DNA of 7,386 nt from Bacteroidota bacterium (lineage in GTDB: Bacteria; Bacteroidota; Bacteroidia; Cytophagales; Cyclobacteriaceae): positions 1 through 7,386 of the forward strand of contig JAEZDW010000483.1 of assembly GCA_023417955.1 (NCBI GenBank). Direction: 5' to 3'. Position numbers and translations under genes: made by a program. Positions 6,233 through 7,386 of this stretch are shown here, piece by piece. The stretch's first letter is position 1; every line of letters begins with the position of its first letter. The notes under the pieces were generated by a model, which saw nothing but the letters and a program-made list of their open reading frames with translations, did not search any database and had not been told where the DNA came from.

Positions 6233-7146
6233 AAGGTGTAGTGATGCGATCGACCGGCTCGTTCTACGATGTCCTTGCGGCCAACGGGGCTCGCTATACG
6301 TGCCGGGTTCGGGGTAAGATCCGCCTGGAAGGAATCAAGGAAACAAATCCGGTTGCCGTCGGTGACAGGGTAATGTTTGACGAAACAAACGATACGGGGA
6401 ACATTACCGAAATACTGCCCCGCGACAATCATATCCTCCGTAAGTCCGTAAAAAAGACAGGACATAGCCATGTTCTGGCCGCGAATGTCGATCAGGTGCT
6501 GCTTGTCGTAACACTGGCATTTCCGCGTACATCACTCGGATTCATCGACAGGTTTCTCGTCAGCGCTGAGTCTTTCCGTATTCCTCAGATCATCGTCTTC
6601 AACAAAAAGGACTTGCTCGATGAAGAATCACTGGCAGATGTCAACGCGTTGATCGAACTATACACTGCTATCGGCGTGACCTGCTTCTCTATTTCTGCTA
6701 CAATCGACGAAGACGTCAGTTCACTTACAAAAGCCCTTCAAAACAAGATTACACTTGTCGCCGGCCATTCCGGAGTCGGGAAATCAACCTTGCTTAACAG
6801 GATCTCTCCTGACATAGAACAGGCAGTCGGAGAAGTATCTTCCTTTTCAAAAAAGGGCGTGCATACAACGACGTTCGCTGAAATGTTTCAGATCGGTGAA
6901 AACACGTTTGTTATCGACACTCCGGGAGTAAAAGAACTCGGTCTCGTTGACATGACGTCACAGGAAATCTCAGACTACTTCCCTGAGATGCGTGACGTGC
7001 GATTGGATTGTAAATTCGGATCACGTTGCATACACGTTAACGAACCCGGTTGTGCGATCATCGCTGCAGTCGAAAATGGCACGATTGCCTTCTCGCGTTA
7101 CGAGAACTACATCAGTATGGTTCTTGATGAGGATAACCGGAAATAA
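6229..7146 (+). CDS. rsgA: Ribosome small-subunit assembly GTPase RsgA
   Basis: RsgA (YjeQ/EngC) is a cytoplasmic GTPase that checks late maturation of the 30S subunit and releases assembly factors. The protein has 305 residues with the usual three parts: an N-terminal OB fold (about 5-65), a circularly permuted GTPase domain and a C-terminal zinc domain. The permutation shows in motif order: G4 NKKD (125-128) and G5 SA (156-157) come before G1 GHSGVGKST (179-187), G2 with HTTT (212-215) and G3 DTPG (230-233). Zinc ligands are C261, C267, H269 and C275; the first spacing is CX5C, where the E. coli and B. subtilis proteins have CX4C. The ATG at 6229 overlaps the waaA stop as ATGA, so translation is probably coupled. 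An in-frame TTG at 6208 is less likely because it lies well inside waaA. Confidence 0.96.
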   Translation: MKGVVMRSTGSFYDVLAANGARYTCRVRGKIRLEGIKETNPVAVGDRVMFDETNDTGNITEILPRDNHILRKSVKKTGHSHVLAANVDQVLLVVTLAFPRTSLGFIDRFLVSAESFRIPQIIVFNKKDLLDEESLADVNALIELYTAIGVTCFSISATIDEDVSSLTKALQNKITLVAGHSGVGKSTLLNRISPDIEQAVGEVSSFSKKGVHTTTFAEMFQIGENTFVIDTPGVKELGLVDMTSQEISDYFPEMRDVRLDCKFGSRCIHVNEPGCAIIAAVENGTIAFSRYENYISMVLDEDNRK

Positions 7147-7152
7147 ATTGGC

Positions 7153-7386
7153 GTGGAGTACACTGTAAACGATCACACAATCACATACAACGCTACCGGT
7201 GAGCGCGCATTCGGTGAACCGCGCGTATTGTTGCACGGTGCTGAAGACCTTGCCGCAAAAACGTCCTGGGCAGAAAGTGGGTTCTCCATTCAACCATTTC
7301 TTGATGCAGCGACGTATCAACAGTTTCATCGAAATGCCAGGCAGTTGCTTTTCAGATGCTGGAAAAAAGCAGGAATTCATGTGCCC
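7153..7386 (+). CDS. Unrecognised protein, N-terminal 78 codons (truncated by window end)
   Basis: The frame is open from a GTG at 7153, 6 nt after the rsgA stop, to the window end, giving 78 residues beginning (M)EYTVNDHTITYNATGER. It is in the same frame as rsgA, separated by TAA and two codons. Visible features are a mixed-charge soluble start, no signal peptide and no membrane segment. A later segment, SGFSIQPFLDAATYQQFHRN (44-63), looks like the start of a globular domain. That segment faintly recalls the N-terminal part of phytanoyl-CoA dioxygenase-like proteins, but no iron-binding motif is reached, so I assign no function. Close spacing suggests it is the third gene of the waaA-rsgA operon. 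Translation from GTG is inferred; no ATG is near in this frame. Confidence 0.6.
   Translation, partial: MEYTVNDHTITYNATGERAFGEPRVLLHGAEDLAAKTSWAESGFSIQPFLDAATYQQFHRNARQLLFRCWKKAGIHVP

Noticed and set aside
7021..7380. 119-codon minus-strand open frame starting with ATG
   Set aside because: It overlaps the rsgA zinc domain and the open downstream frame. The product is cysteine-rich with no family resemblance, and a plus-strand gene following rsgA explains the region better.

Overview
The window looks like ordinary chromosome from a member of the Bacteroidota, probably Cytophagales-like. This is inferred from protein character, not from a marker gene. The signs are the form of the Kdo transferase and RsgA, a lipoprotein and an outer-membrane-type protein of Bacteroidota style, a monofunctional aspartate kinase, an almost complete lack of Shine-Dalgarno sequences before start codons, and base composition near 50% GC by eye. 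No mobile element, CRISPR array, tRNA or rRNA was seen.

Left part (1-1334): the 3' part of an aspartate kinase gene (plus strand) enters from outside the window. It converges on, and overlaps by 16 nt, a low-molecular-weight protein tyrosine phosphatase gene (minus strand). A divergent intergenic region of about 170 nt follows. It holds a strong plus-strand intrinsic terminator just before the next plus-strand gene.

Middle (1335-4881): a lipoprotein with a predicted parallel beta-helix overlaps by 14 nt an enoyl-CoA hydratase with both catalytic glutamates. The hydratase stop codon directly abuts the stop codon of a convergent gene for an exported, probable outer-membrane beta-barrel protein of unknown function.

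Right part (4994-7386): divergent from the barrel gene is a tight plus-strand operon. It contains Kdo transferase waaA/kdtA (lipid A core assembly), then rsgA (30S ribosome assembly GTPase) joined by an ATGA overlap, then the first 78 codons of an unrecognised gene 6 nt later that runs off the window.

The genes are mainly housekeeping: amino-acid synthesis, phosphotyrosine signalling, acyl-CoA metabolism, LPS and ribosome assembly. I found no convincing undescribed multi-gene system. The most unusual signal is the directional terminator facing into the lipoprotein-hydratase operon. Smaller oddities are a CX5C spacing in the RsgA zinc motif and an EF-hand-like acidic loop in the barrel protein.
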